A stretch of 22,097 nucleotides of DNA, from IMG/VR virus record IMGVR_UViG_3300022538_000422, positions 1 to 22,097 of that record; one strand, 5' to 3'. Below the pieces are notes generated by a model. That model was not told the DNA's origin. It did no database searches and saw nothing but the letters and a program-made list of their open reading frames with translations. Both the position numbers and the translations under genes were made by a program. Below, in pieces: positions 1-5,991 of the stretch. How positions within the stretch are numbered: position 1 is the first letter of the stretch; each line of letters begins with the position of its first letter. Source of the stretch: a virus.

Positions 1-288
1 GCATGACACCCAATTACTGTAATTTCCATCAGGAACCCTCATAATTTTAGCATATACAGTTCCTACGGAAAGGAAGGTACCAGCACCCAAAGATATATCA
101 TACCATACACCATCAGCATCTTCAGTTATGGAGTTGGCATTTATTGACCCTGAGCATAGGTCATCACCTATTGGGGATTAATAATATTGCGACCCCCATT
201 CGGTCGCTCTTATACTTACGGTAAGTGTTCCTGGAGAACCAGCTTTACGCAATTTTAGCTTAACACTGGTAATAGTGTAACCTGGCAT
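1..288 (-). pseudogene. fibre-type beta-sandwich protein, partial, interrupted by an in-frame TAA
   Basis: The frame opens with ATG at 288, sharing one base with the TAA stop of the upstream hub-like gene (TAATG), and would run off the left edge. Its first 36 codons begin MPGYTITSVKLKLRKAG and match the start of a beta-sandwich domain I recall in phage tail or fibre proteins. Codon 37 (180-178) is TAA. The same frame then continues open to the window edge with the rest of that domain (GDDLCSGSINANSITE, then WYDISLGAGTFLS and VGTVYAKIMRV). Both halves look like one domain, so the stop appears to interrupt a formerly continuous gene. A single C-to-T change (CAA to TAA) would explain it. No start codon lies close behind the stop. 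It could be a pseudogene, a suppressed stop or a sequence error. The function, host or surface binding, is inferred. Confidence 0.6.
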
Positions 289-1310
289 TAAACACCTCTA
301 GTATCATATACCTTAACCCTATCATAAAGCTCCACCCTAGCGTCATGTGGAACTACCAGCCTCCCAGCTAAAGTTTCACCTTTGAACCTAGCCAATATAG
401 CTTCCGCTCGGTTTTGACAATCAGCATCGGTAAGGAGAGTAGGAGCTGCAAAAGTCCAGAGGATTTCTCCTGCATCATATTTAGCAATTTGGTCGGCATC
501 CTCCGCTATTCCAACTGTGGGATTTTCCCAAGGAATCCCAGTTTCGTCTCTGTTACCATAAACAGCTACTTTGTTAGGAATTAGTAGGTTCTTTTTCTCA
601 GTATATTCGTGGAAGAAATGAGCTTTGCGGGAATAGTAGGTCTCATCCACATCATCATCCTCATGCGGGTAGATGATTTTGAAGTCTCCTACGGACTTTG
701 CTCTTAGGAAGCATTTGGTCGTTTGTATCAACCTGTATAGGATGGAAGCAACATTTTCATAAGGAAAGTAATTCAGTTCAAAGTAAGGTTTGAAGTCATT
801 GATAATACCATCATCCTGGTCTCCTAAGGGGTCAAGGTCGTAATCACAGGAAGCTAGGAGCATCTTAATTAACTCATAGATGGTTTTGGTTCTATCATAA
901 ACAACATCATAGCTGGGTGGGTCAGCAAGGAGAATGGCTCTCTTTTCTCTTAGGACATCCCACACTCCCTCGCATTGCAGGACACAGATACATTTACCTT
1001 CAAGGGAATGGAACTGCTGGGATTTCACATACATCCTAGAACACATATCCTCATATTCATTCCCAACACTGGTTACATGTCCATAAGCCACACCAACATC
1101 CTTACCTACCAAGTCAACATCATCCAAAGAACGGTCATCGTTTCTCAGGATAACAACAGCATCGGTGGTATATGGTAATTCATGGTGTTCTATTCCCAAC
1201 AGCTTCCCAGTGTTGGAGGAGTAATTAGCACTATCAATCCTCACGAAAACATAAGGAGTTGCTGAGGCTGACTCCTGTGCTGTTCTTTGGGTGGAGCTAA
1301 TTTCTCTCAT
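288..1310 (-). CDS. tail-hub/baseplate-like phage structural protein
   Basis: This 340-aa protein starts with an ATG that overlaps the upstream stop in an ATGA (1310-1307). The N-terminal part (about 15-120) is beta-rich, with a pattern of ligand-like strands (PYVFVRID, DAVVILRNDD, VGVAYGHVTS). The middle has a helical segment (TIYELIKMLLASC) and a YENVASILYRLIQTTKCFLRA stretch. The C-terminal part has an IPNKVAVYGN strand and a segment ending RVKVYDTRG. The order and wording resemble tail-hub proteins (gp27 / gpD / XkdQ-like) that precede fibre genes, and here a fibre-type frame follows directly. The assignment rests on resemblance and position rather than on a catalytic motif. An adhesin or baseplate wedge component is the main alternative. 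Confidence 0.5.
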   Translation of the reverse strand: MREISSTQRTAQESASATPYVFVRIDSANYSSNTGKLLGIEHHELPYTTDAVVILRNDDRSLDDVDLVGKDVGVAYGHVTSVGNEYEDMCSRMYVKSQQFHSLEGKCICVLQCEGVWDVLREKRAILLADPPSYDVVYDRTKTIYELIKMLLASCDYDLDPLGDQDDGIINDFKPYFELNYFPYENVASILYRLIQTTKCFLRAKSVGDFKIIYPHEDDDVDETYYSRKAHFFHEYTEKKNLLIPNKVAVYGNRDETGIPWENPTVGIAEDADQIAKYDAGEILWTFAAPTLLTDADCQNRAEAILARFKGETLAGRLVVPHDARVELYDRVKVYDTRGV

Positions 1311-1558
1311 TCCTGCTCCCGTTTATGGATATCCCAAGCAGCTATGCCACCTATTACTCCTATTGCTGCTATGATTATAGGAACCTCATACCCACCAACG
1401 GTCATATAGGCAATGGCGATAAAGGTTATAGCAACAATAGCTACAGCCTCAACCACATAATGTAAATAGGTAATGGGATTATTTTCCACCTTCTTCTCCA
1501 AATTTTTTATCCTACTTATGGGGGCTGAGGTTAATACGCTAATCCTTGTTGGTACCAC
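1307..1558 (-). CDS. small two-helix membrane protein, holin-like
   Basis: This frame of up to 83 aa has two hydrophobic segments (roughly residues 34-54, AIVAITFIAIAYM, and 58-75, IIIAAIGVIGGIAAW), followed by a charged tail (DIHKREQE). A short basic or charged N-terminus (IKNLEKKVENN) precedes the first helix. This layout is compatible with a phage holin or a virion membrane protein, but no family motif was recognised. The GTG at 1558 lies inside the preceding gene and has no clear ribosome binding site. A TTG start (before EKKVENN), with AGGA about 8 nt upstream, is an alternative giving a protein of about 64 aa. The stop overlaps the next start (ATGA), suggesting coupled translation. Confidence 0.5.
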   Translation of the reverse strand: MVPTRISVLTSAPISRIKNLEKKVENNPITYLHYVVEAVAIVAITFIAIAYMTVGGYEVPIIIAAIGVIGGIAAWDIHKREQE

Positions 1559-1928
1559 CCAGCACAGTGTTTACCACTGCTGCTACCGCAGCTGCTATTG
1601 CATCCTTGAACACACTTGTCTGGGCGACCAGATGGGCTACCTCGTCAACATTCCATTGTCGGTCAATAGCGATGTCGCTGTGGCGGACAGCTTGCTTACT
1701 AACCATATTAGCTGTCTCAACAGCGTTTTGGAGAGCTTGGGTAGCAATTTCCTGCTTGGCATTATCGTGCTGTTGAGCATCACTTAGGACTTTTTCAACA
1801 TAAGCACGATTTTTCCTGATAGCTTCCAGCGACTCATGCTGGTACTCATCGTAGGTACGCTTTACATTCGCAAACCAAGCCTCATCCTTCCCAATCTCAA
1901 ACTCCCGTTCCCCTCGTCCTTCTCCCAT
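1539..1928 (-). CDS. helical phage protein of unknown function
   Basis: The 129-aa product is almost entirely predicted helix. Residues about 20-100 are rich in Glu, Lys, Gln and Ala (YDEYQHESLEAIRKNRAYVE), with no Pro or Gly breaks, which suggests an extended helical bundle or coiled coil. A short Ala/Val-rich segment (IAAAVAAVVNTVLGG) follows near the C-terminus and could be a membrane-active or packing helix. The start is well supported by GGAGGAAAACT before the ATG. It follows a gap of about 100 nt containing a hairpin and overlaps the next ORF by 20 nt. It lies among small genes between capsid and tail-hub genes, so a virion or lysis-associated role is likely, but the family is not recognised. 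Confidence 0.6.
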   Translation of the reverse strand: MGEGRGEREFEIGKDEAWFANVKRTYDEYQHESLEAIRKNRAYVEKVLSDAQQHDNAKQEIATQALQNAVETANMVSKQAVRHSDIAIDRQWNVDEVAHLVAQTSVFKDAIAAAVAAVVNTVLGGTNKD

Positions 1929-1962
1929 AGTTTTCCTCCTTTCCGACTAATTACTAAATAAT

Positions 1963-1994
1963 ACCTGCTCTACAACCTCAGCCCCTTAGCAGGT
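1963..1994 (-). terminator. hairpin between genes, possible attenuator or weak terminator
   Basis: On the minus strand ACCTGCT pairs perfectly with AGCAGGT across an 18-nt loop, followed by ATTATTTAG. The stem is short and the loop long, and the T-rich tail is broken. It may be a weak terminator, an RNA-processing hairpin, or chance. Confidence 0.25.
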
Positions 1995-2031
1995 TCTAAT
2001 TGTTATAGTTACTTGCACATATAGTGATTCT

Positions 2032-2268
2032 TTATCCCTCACTTTTCTCCTCTTCGTTGAAAGCTCCAATAATAGCTTGAGGAATATTCCCCTTCCTTAT
2101 CTTCGCTACATAGTCCAGAACCCTATAAGCGTGAAACTCCAAGTGCTCCAGAGTCCTAAACTCAGCAAGTTTCCGAACCACTAATCCCTCAGATGTTCTT
2201 GCTATTACATAACCTATGGCGTGTTTATCTTCACTTGGAAATACTATCAGTTGTAGCTCTTCCTCCAT
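2032..2268 (-). CDS. small acidic protein of unknown function
   Basis: The 78-aa product begins MEEELQLIVFPSEDKHAIGYVIA. The first half looks like beta strands and a loop. The middle is helical (LEHLEFHAYRVLDYVAKI), and the tail is Glu/Lys-rich (FNEEEKSEG). There is no membrane segment, signal peptide or metal-binding motif. An AAAGG precedes the ATG closely. It is flanked upstream by a perfect 11-bp hairpin (2297-2324) and downstream by another hairpin, so it may be separately processed or controlled. I do not recognise the family. Confidence 0.5.
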   Translation of the reverse strand: MEEELQLIVFPSEDKHAIGYVIARTSEGLVVRKLAEFRTLEHLEFHAYRVLDYVAKIRKGNIPQAIIGAFNEEEKSEG

Positions 2269-2296
2269 AACCTTTACCCCCTTGCTATGTGCTTTG

Positions 2297-2324
2297 ATAC
2301 ATATCCTTGCTATAGGATATGTAT
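2297..2324. promoter_or_regulatory. perfect 11-bp inverted repeat upstream of a small gene
   Basis: ATACATATCCT (2297-2307) is perfectly complementary to AGGATATGTAT (2314-2324) around a 6-nt loop. It lies about 30 nt upstream of the gene starting at 2268 and has no T-run on either side, so an operator or an RNA stabilising/processing hairpin fits better than an intrinsic terminator. Confidence 0.5.
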
Positions 2325-2350
2325 TGTGATAAGTAATATACCTACTATCT

Positions 2351-2560
2351 CTAAAACCATAAATGTCCTACCAATATACCTAGTCCAAAAGCTATTAGGA
2401 GTTGCCACCAATAGTGTCGGCAATATCCTATGACAACACCACAGATAAGGAATAGCAACATAAAGGCTAGGGGATATTTCCTTTGCTCATCCCTTATGAT
2501 AAGAGTCCAAGGTTTCCCACCTAGTCTGGTATAAAGCCAACGGTAAATCCTAACTAACAC
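2351..2560 (-). CDS. small two-helix membrane protein
   Basis: This 69-aa protein uses a GTG start. TAGGAG lies 6 nt before it, overlapping the stop of the preceding gene. After a basic N-terminal half (RIYRWLYTRLGGKPW; RDEQRKY) come two hydrophobic segments: residues about 30-47 (PLAFMLLFLICGVVIGY) and 51-69 (WWQLLIAFGLGILVGHLWF). Size and topology are compatible with a holin, a spanin-like protein or a virion membrane protein. No endolysin gene is visible next to it, so a lysis role is only a possibility. Confidence 0.55.
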   Translation of the reverse strand: MLVRIYRWLYTRLGGKPWTLIIRDEQRKYPLAFMLLFLICGVVIGYCRHYWWQLLIAFGLGILVGHLWF

Positions 2561-2569
2561 TGCTATCTC

Positions 2570-2887
2570 CTAGCTAGGTCTGCCCCAATAATCCACTACT
2601 AAGGTAGCAGAACTACCAGACTCGTTAATGAACTTTAGGTTCTTTAGGTTCTCAACTCCCCAATGCCTATAAACCCCACCCTTATAGGCACTAAAAGCAC
2701 CCCAAATGGTTCCAGTGGCTTCTTTCACAGGGTCAGTAGAACCATCAAAGGTGACACGGACATCCTGGGCGAGAACCTGAATATCGGCATATATAACATT
2801 ACCTACTACGGTAGCTACGGTAAGGGTCTTAACTGCATTACTAACGGTTATTTGCTCCCTAGCAATATGTCTCATTATCATGGTCAT
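2570..2887 (-). CDS. small beta-rich virion-associated protein
   Basis: I place the start at the ATG at 2887 (MTMIMRHIAREQITVSN), because AAAAGGAG lies 4 nt before it, giving 105 aa. A longer form starting at 2911 is also possible, since that ATG overlaps the preceding stop as ATGA but has a weaker ribosome binding site. The sequence alternates short hydrophobic strands (TVATVVGNVIYADIQV; VRVTFDGSTDPV; SATLVVDYWG), with the look of a small beta-sandwich that could be a head decoration or joining protein. It lies downstream of the capsid genes in a packed series. Function is inferred from position only. Confidence 0.55.
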   Translation of the reverse strand: MTMIMRHIAREQITVSNAVKTLTVATVVGNVIYADIQVLAQDVRVTFDGSTDPVKEATGTIWGAFSAYKGGVYRHWGVENLKNLKFINESGSSATLVVDYWGRPS

Positions 2888-2907
2888 ATAACTCCTTTTG
2901 CAAAAAC

Positions 2908-3120
2908 TCATCGCCTTAGTGGATGAGGACTTAGAGCTTTGCCTGTCCTATCCCTAGCATATTGATAGGAAATAGCGGAACATTGTGCTCTCCTCTCAGA
3001 TGGAGTCATACCTTGTGGGATAGGTTCGCTCATACATTGCTCTATGGATAGGGAGATAGCTTCCTTAACTGCCTCATCCGAACTTGCTGTGGTTAGATTT
3101 TGAACTGGAAGCGGACTCAT
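2908..3120 (-). CDS. small phage protein of unknown function
   Basis: The 70-aa product has a predicted helix (DEAVKEAISLSIEQCMSE), a linker with GMTPSERRAQCSAIS, and a second helix with YARDRTGKAL. The helix-GM-helix arrangement is reminiscent of short phage proteins of unknown function with a compact helical domain that I have seen near head genes, but I cannot name a family. It has an AGGAGG site upstream and ends in an ATGA overlap with a possible longer form of the next gene, implying coupled expression. Confidence 0.5.
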   Translation of the reverse strand: MSPLPVQNLTTASSDEAVKEAISLSIEQCMSEPIPQGMTPSERRAQCSAISYQYARDRTGKALSPHPLRR

Positions 3121-3132
3121 AACTAAAACCTC

Positions 3133-3342
3133 CTATGCTTTCATTTCCTCCCCAATAACATCAACCTTGGTGTCAAAGGTTCTTTTCATTATGGAGGCAA
3201 TATTACTCCAGTTTTCTGGAAGGTGAGCATTTTCATTACATTGGATGATTAGCTCGGCATCCCCACCTTTCCATTTGGTTTGCATTTTAACCTGCTGTTC
3301 GTTCTCCCAGGTAATGGTTACCTGATATTCATATTCAGCCAT
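3133..3342 (-). CDS. small protein of unknown function
   Basis: The 69-aa product begins MAEYEYQVTITWENEQQVKM. A beta hairpin with WENEQQ and TKWKGG is followed by a short strand (AELIIQCNE) and a helix (NIASIMKRTFD). There are no membrane segments. The start overlaps the end of the 64-aa coiled-coil gene by 8 nt, and its AAAGGAGG site lies inside that gene, so the two are probably translated together. The family is not recognised. Confidence 0.5.
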   Translation of the reverse strand: MAEYEYQVTITWENEQQVKMQTKWKGGDAELIIQCNENAHLPENWSNIASIMKRTFDTKVDVIGEEMKA

Positions 3343-3529
3343 CCGCTACCTCCTTTGGCTTCTCTGGTGGTTTCTCCATAAAGGTGATATTCTGGTTGAT
3401 ATAAGTAAGAACACCCTCAAGTCTCAGGATGGTCATTTGAGCTTTGTTCAGGAGTTGCTGTTGCTCCTCCAACATGGTCTCAAACTTTTGTCTATCCTGT
3501 TTGAGGGTGTTCAGCGTAAGTTGTTTCAT
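3335..3529 (-). CDS. small coiled-coil protein
   Basis: The 64-aa product is mostly one amphipathic helix (KQDRQKFETMLEEQQQLLN, then AQMTILRLEGVLTYINQN) followed by a Pro/Lys-rich tail (EKPPEKPKEVADG). It may oligomerise or serve as a chaperone or assembly factor for a neighbouring virion protein, but nothing fixes this. GGAGG lies upstream at a rather long distance (about 13 nt). The stop overlaps the next gene by 8 nt. Confidence 0.5.
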   Translation of the reverse strand: MKQLTLNTLKQDRQKFETMLEEQQQLLNKAQMTILRLEGVLTYINQNITFMEKPPEKPKEVADG

Positions 3530-3566
3530 AAGGTAGTAATTACCTCCTCCTTATGGATTACCTTAA

Positions 3567-4187
3567 CTAGTCAGCCAGATTACCCTTCTCATAAAGGGCA
3601 ATATACCTATCCACAGCATTGACGATTACCTTGATATAGCCCTTCACTGTGCCACCAGGGTTGTTAAGCTCCGTAGTAGGGTCATTATTCCAGACACCAG
3701 CCTCAGCACCTTTCAACTCCATGACGGACTCCCAAACCTTATAATCACCCTTGTTGACGAGGATGACTGTCGGACCTTGGGTTACAGTCCCACGCACATC
3801 ACTCATAGCTTCAAGGACAGCCATAACCGCTGTGGTTCGGTTATCACCATAATTAGTCTCCAACTTACCCTCAAAGCATCTCAGGGCACCAGTCAAGGTG
3901 CCAGTATCTCCTTTCAGGATAGGGTTGGATTTGAAACCAATGCAATCCCTACCACCAGCTTCATCAGCAAATCTGGGAGAAGCCTCAAAACTATGGACAT
4001 CTACACCAGAACCACCAACCGTTATATTAGGTTTACTCTGGACAGCACAGGAGCCACCACTGGTTCTAGCATAGTCCCTACTATTAAGGCGGACATTCTT
4101 ATCATCGTCCTCGGTGTTTATCTCTACATGGTCTTCCCAAATGGTATCACTACCACCAACGGACATGACCTTTGACTTCCAACTCAT
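3567..4187 (-). CDS. phage structural protein next to the capsid gene (possible decoration protein)
   Basis: This 206-aa protein starts with ATG after AAGGAGGAACGAT and follows the major capsid gene by only 25 nt. It is rich in Gly, Thr, Asp and Asn and looks beta-structured throughout, with an N-terminal region (GGSDTIWEDHVEINTED), a central strand series (GDTGTLTGALRCFEGKLET) and a C-terminal helix-containing part (GYIKVIVNAVDRYIALYEK). I recall this combination in uncultivated phage genomes next to capsid genes. A head decoration or cement protein is the best inference, with a tail-tube or connector protein as the alternative. No catalytic residues or membrane segments are evident. Confidence 0.45.
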   Translation of the reverse strand: MSWKSKVMSVGGSDTIWEDHVEINTEDDDKNVRLNSRDYARTSGGSCAVQSKPNITVGGSGVDVHSFEASPRFADEAGGRDCIGFKSNPILKGDTGTLTGALRCFEGKLETNYGDNRTTAVMAVLEAMSDVRGTVTQGPTVILVNKGDYKVWESVMELKGAEAGVWNNDPTTELNNPGGTVKGYIKVIVNAVDRYIALYEKGNLAD

Positions 4188-4212
4188 ATCGTTCCTCCTT
4201 CTTACTTTACTA

Positions 4213-5262
4213 CTAGGCGGTAACTGCCGAATCTTCTATATCAAAGATACGACCTAGGCTAAGTTTGCTCCCAAGGAGCAACGCACTATAATTAACCAGC
4301 CTAATACCGCCAGCATCATAGTCCTCAAGCTCGTCAAACATAACCAGCTTGTAGAACTGTCCTAGCATTTGGGTGTTACCGAAACCAAGCATTAACCCAG
4401 GTTCACCGTTAAAGACATCTCCGAACTTGATGCCAAACACGGAGTATTGCTTATCATCAGCGGTGTATTTAGCTCTGAGGTTAGAGCCATCACCAACATT
4501 CTGGTTTTCAGCTACCAGGAAGTCAGTCCTTACAATGGGAATACCATCAAAGAACATGACACGCTTACCAGCTTCATCCCAGCCAACGGTAATGGAACCC
4601 ATAAGGTTATACATGGTGGTGGCTCCAGAATAATCAGCTGCATAAGATAGACCACGCTCCTGGTATAGTTCATCCAACCTACGAGCAATTTCAAAGGGGA
4701 ATAGGAGAATATCACAACCATGTTTCATAGCATCTAGCATCTTCCTCAGGTTGTCAAGGGAGAGTCCAGCTTCAGCATTGTCTATATCCAAGCTGGTTCC
4801 AGTTTGCACCGCTGCTAGAGCATGGAGACCATCAAACTCCTTGGTGAGACCAGCACCATAGCTAATATCATCATAGATGATTTTATCACCTAGCTTCCTC
4901 ACAATACCCTTCTTCATCTCCCATAGCATCTGAGCCTCATAGTCATTGATGGTTCCATAGACATCAGGAAGGAAATTGTCAAGAACCCGCTGAACATAGC
5001 ACCTCTTTAGTGCCACTTCCTGCGGGTCATAGGTTACACTAGCTGACCAAGACAGCTGTTCACCAATCTCTATGTCCTTTACATCAGCCTCAATGCTGGA
5101 TACCTCTCTATTCCACTTAATGGTCTTACCCCTAGCTTGTGCTACAGGAAGCCTATCAAGCAGGTTATTTCGCTTGATGTCCTCCTCAATGACACCAGGG
5201 ATAAGTTGGGACTCGGTTAACCTTTGAGCTTCGGTAAGGCTATTCCAATGTCCTATCGCCAC
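4213..5262 (-). CDS. major capsid protein
   Basis: This 349-aa protein builds the head shell. It starts with GTG, with AAAGGAGG about 9 nt upstream. The N-terminus (SLTEAQRLTESQLIPGVIEE) and following part (NNLLDRLPVAQARGKTIKWN) match the extended arm and early strands of HK97-fold capsid proteins as I know them. Later come a helical spine-like region (YEAQMLWEMKKGIVRKLGD), a segment with LFPFEIARRLDELY, and C-terminal strands (SVFGIKFGDVFNGEPGLMLG). Length fits the family. It lies 15 nt downstream of the scaffold gene, the standard scaffold-capsid pair, and shares the scaffold promoter. The call is strong by order and sequence character, though the exact capsid family was not determined. Confidence 0.85.
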   Translation of the reverse strand: MAIGHWNSLTEAQRLTESQLIPGVIEEDIKRNNLLDRLPVAQARGKTIKWNREVSSIEADVKDIEIGEQLSWSASVTYDPQEVALKRCYVQRVLDNFLPDVYGTINDYEAQMLWEMKKGIVRKLGDKIIYDDISYGAGLTKEFDGLHALAAVQTGTSLDIDNAEAGLSLDNLRKMLDAMKHGCDILLFPFEIARRLDELYQERGLSYAADYSGATTMYNLMGSITVGWDEAGKRVMFFDGIPIVRTDFLVAENQNVGDGSNLRAKYTADDKQYSVFGIKFGDVFNGEPGLMLGFGNTQMLGQFYKLVMFDELEDYDAGGIRLVNYSALLLGSKLSLGRIFDIEDSAVTA

Positions 5263-5277
5263 AGTATCTTACCTCCT

Positions 5278-5871
5278 TTATTGATAATCAGGGTCAGATT
5301 TGGACTTTTTCTGGAGTTCCCTAGCAAGTGTTATTTCTGACTTACACCCTTCCAAAACAGTGGTAGGTGCACCTACTCCAACTCCAGATGGTCCAATGTC
5401 ATACTTAGCAGGTTTTCCTTTGTTCCCTACAAGCTGAAGAGCATCCTCTAAATTCCTGAGCTGGTTCATATCCTTGTCTTTCAGAGATTCCTCACTTACC
5501 TTATATTGGACAGCTAGGTGAGACCTCTTCATACCAAGCAACTCCTCTTCCAGTTGCTTCCTGCTTTCCTGAGCAGCATTTAACTGGGTCTCCAACTCAC
5601 CTACCTTGGGTTTCAAGGTAGCACCCTCTTTTGCTTGTTCCTCAAGCTGCTCTTTGGCAGCCTGCTCCTGAAGAAGTTGGTTATGAGTTTCATCCTTCAA
5701 CCTATTAGCTTCGGCTATCTGGGACAAAAGCTCTCCCTCTTTCTTCTCGGAACCCCCCTTTACCGCTAGAAGGTCAGACTCCTTAACATGCTTAATTACC
5801 TTGCCATCCACCATAATGTTAATGGTTCCATCCTCATTCACGGTATAGGTCTGAGTTTGTTCGTCTGGCAT
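5278..5871 (-). CDS. head scaffolding protein
   Basis: The 197-aa product begins MPDEQTQTYTVNEDGTINIM. It then has a long acidic/basic coiled coil from about residue 40 to 120 (AKEQLEEQAKEGATLKPK; RKQLEEELLGMKRSHLA). A Gly/Pro linker follows, and a basic C-terminal tail (ARELQKKSKSDPDYQ). This pattern, placed directly upstream of the capsid gene, is typical of phage scaffolds that guide capsid assembly and leave or are degraded. A dedicated promoter (5891-5920) lies just upstream and leaves a leader of only about a dozen nucleotides, which holds AGGAGG. Scaffold and capsid can therefore be expressed strongly on their own. Confidence 0.8.
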   Translation of the reverse strand: MPDEQTQTYTVNEDGTINIMVDGKVIKHVKESDLLAVKGGSEKKEGELLSQIAEANRLKDETHNQLLQEQAAKEQLEEQAKEGATLKPKVGELETQLNAAQESRKQLEEELLGMKRSHLAVQYKVSEESLKDKDMNQLRNLEDALQLVGNKGKPAKYDIGPSGVGVGAPTTVLEGCKSEITLARELQKKSKSDPDYQ

Positions 5872-5890
5872 TTCTAAACCTCCTAAGGAT

Positions 5891-5920
5891 ATTATATCAC
5901 AACTTTACATAATCTGTCAA
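5891..5920 (-). promoter_or_regulatory. sigma70 promoter for scaffold and capsid genes
   Basis: On the minus strand TTGACA (5920-5915) and TATAAT (5896-5891), both perfect consensus boxes, are separated by 18 nt. A second TTGACA at 5932-5927 sits in AGCTTGACATAATACT, a 16-nt sequence shared with the terS promoter. CTTGACATAAT and ATTATGTAAAG form a near-perfect inverted repeat around and inside the promoter, resembling an operator. Confidence 0.8.
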
Positions 5921-5940
5921 GTATTATGTCAAGCTCAACC

Positions 5941-5991
5941 AATATACTTTATTATACTATTATGATAATGTTAATTATGATATAGTATATT
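5941..5991. repeat. AT-rich inverted and direct repeats after the giant gene
   Basis: AATATACT (5941-5948) pairs with AGTATATT (5984-5991). Between them ATTATGATA occurs twice (5959-5967 and 5974-5982). The outer stem overlaps the end of the 1945-aa gene. It could act as a weak terminator for the packaging transcript, as a protein-binding region for the next promoter, or only reflect AT richness. Confidence 0.3.

Noticed and set aside
1451-1470. CACATAATGTAA resembling the CTTkACATAA motif
   Set aside because: It lies inside a coding frame, lacks the CTT flank and is not near a promoter, so chance is enough.
4373-4650. Plus-strand open frames inside the capsid gene
   Set aside because: They are antisense to a well-supported capsid protein, without start signals.
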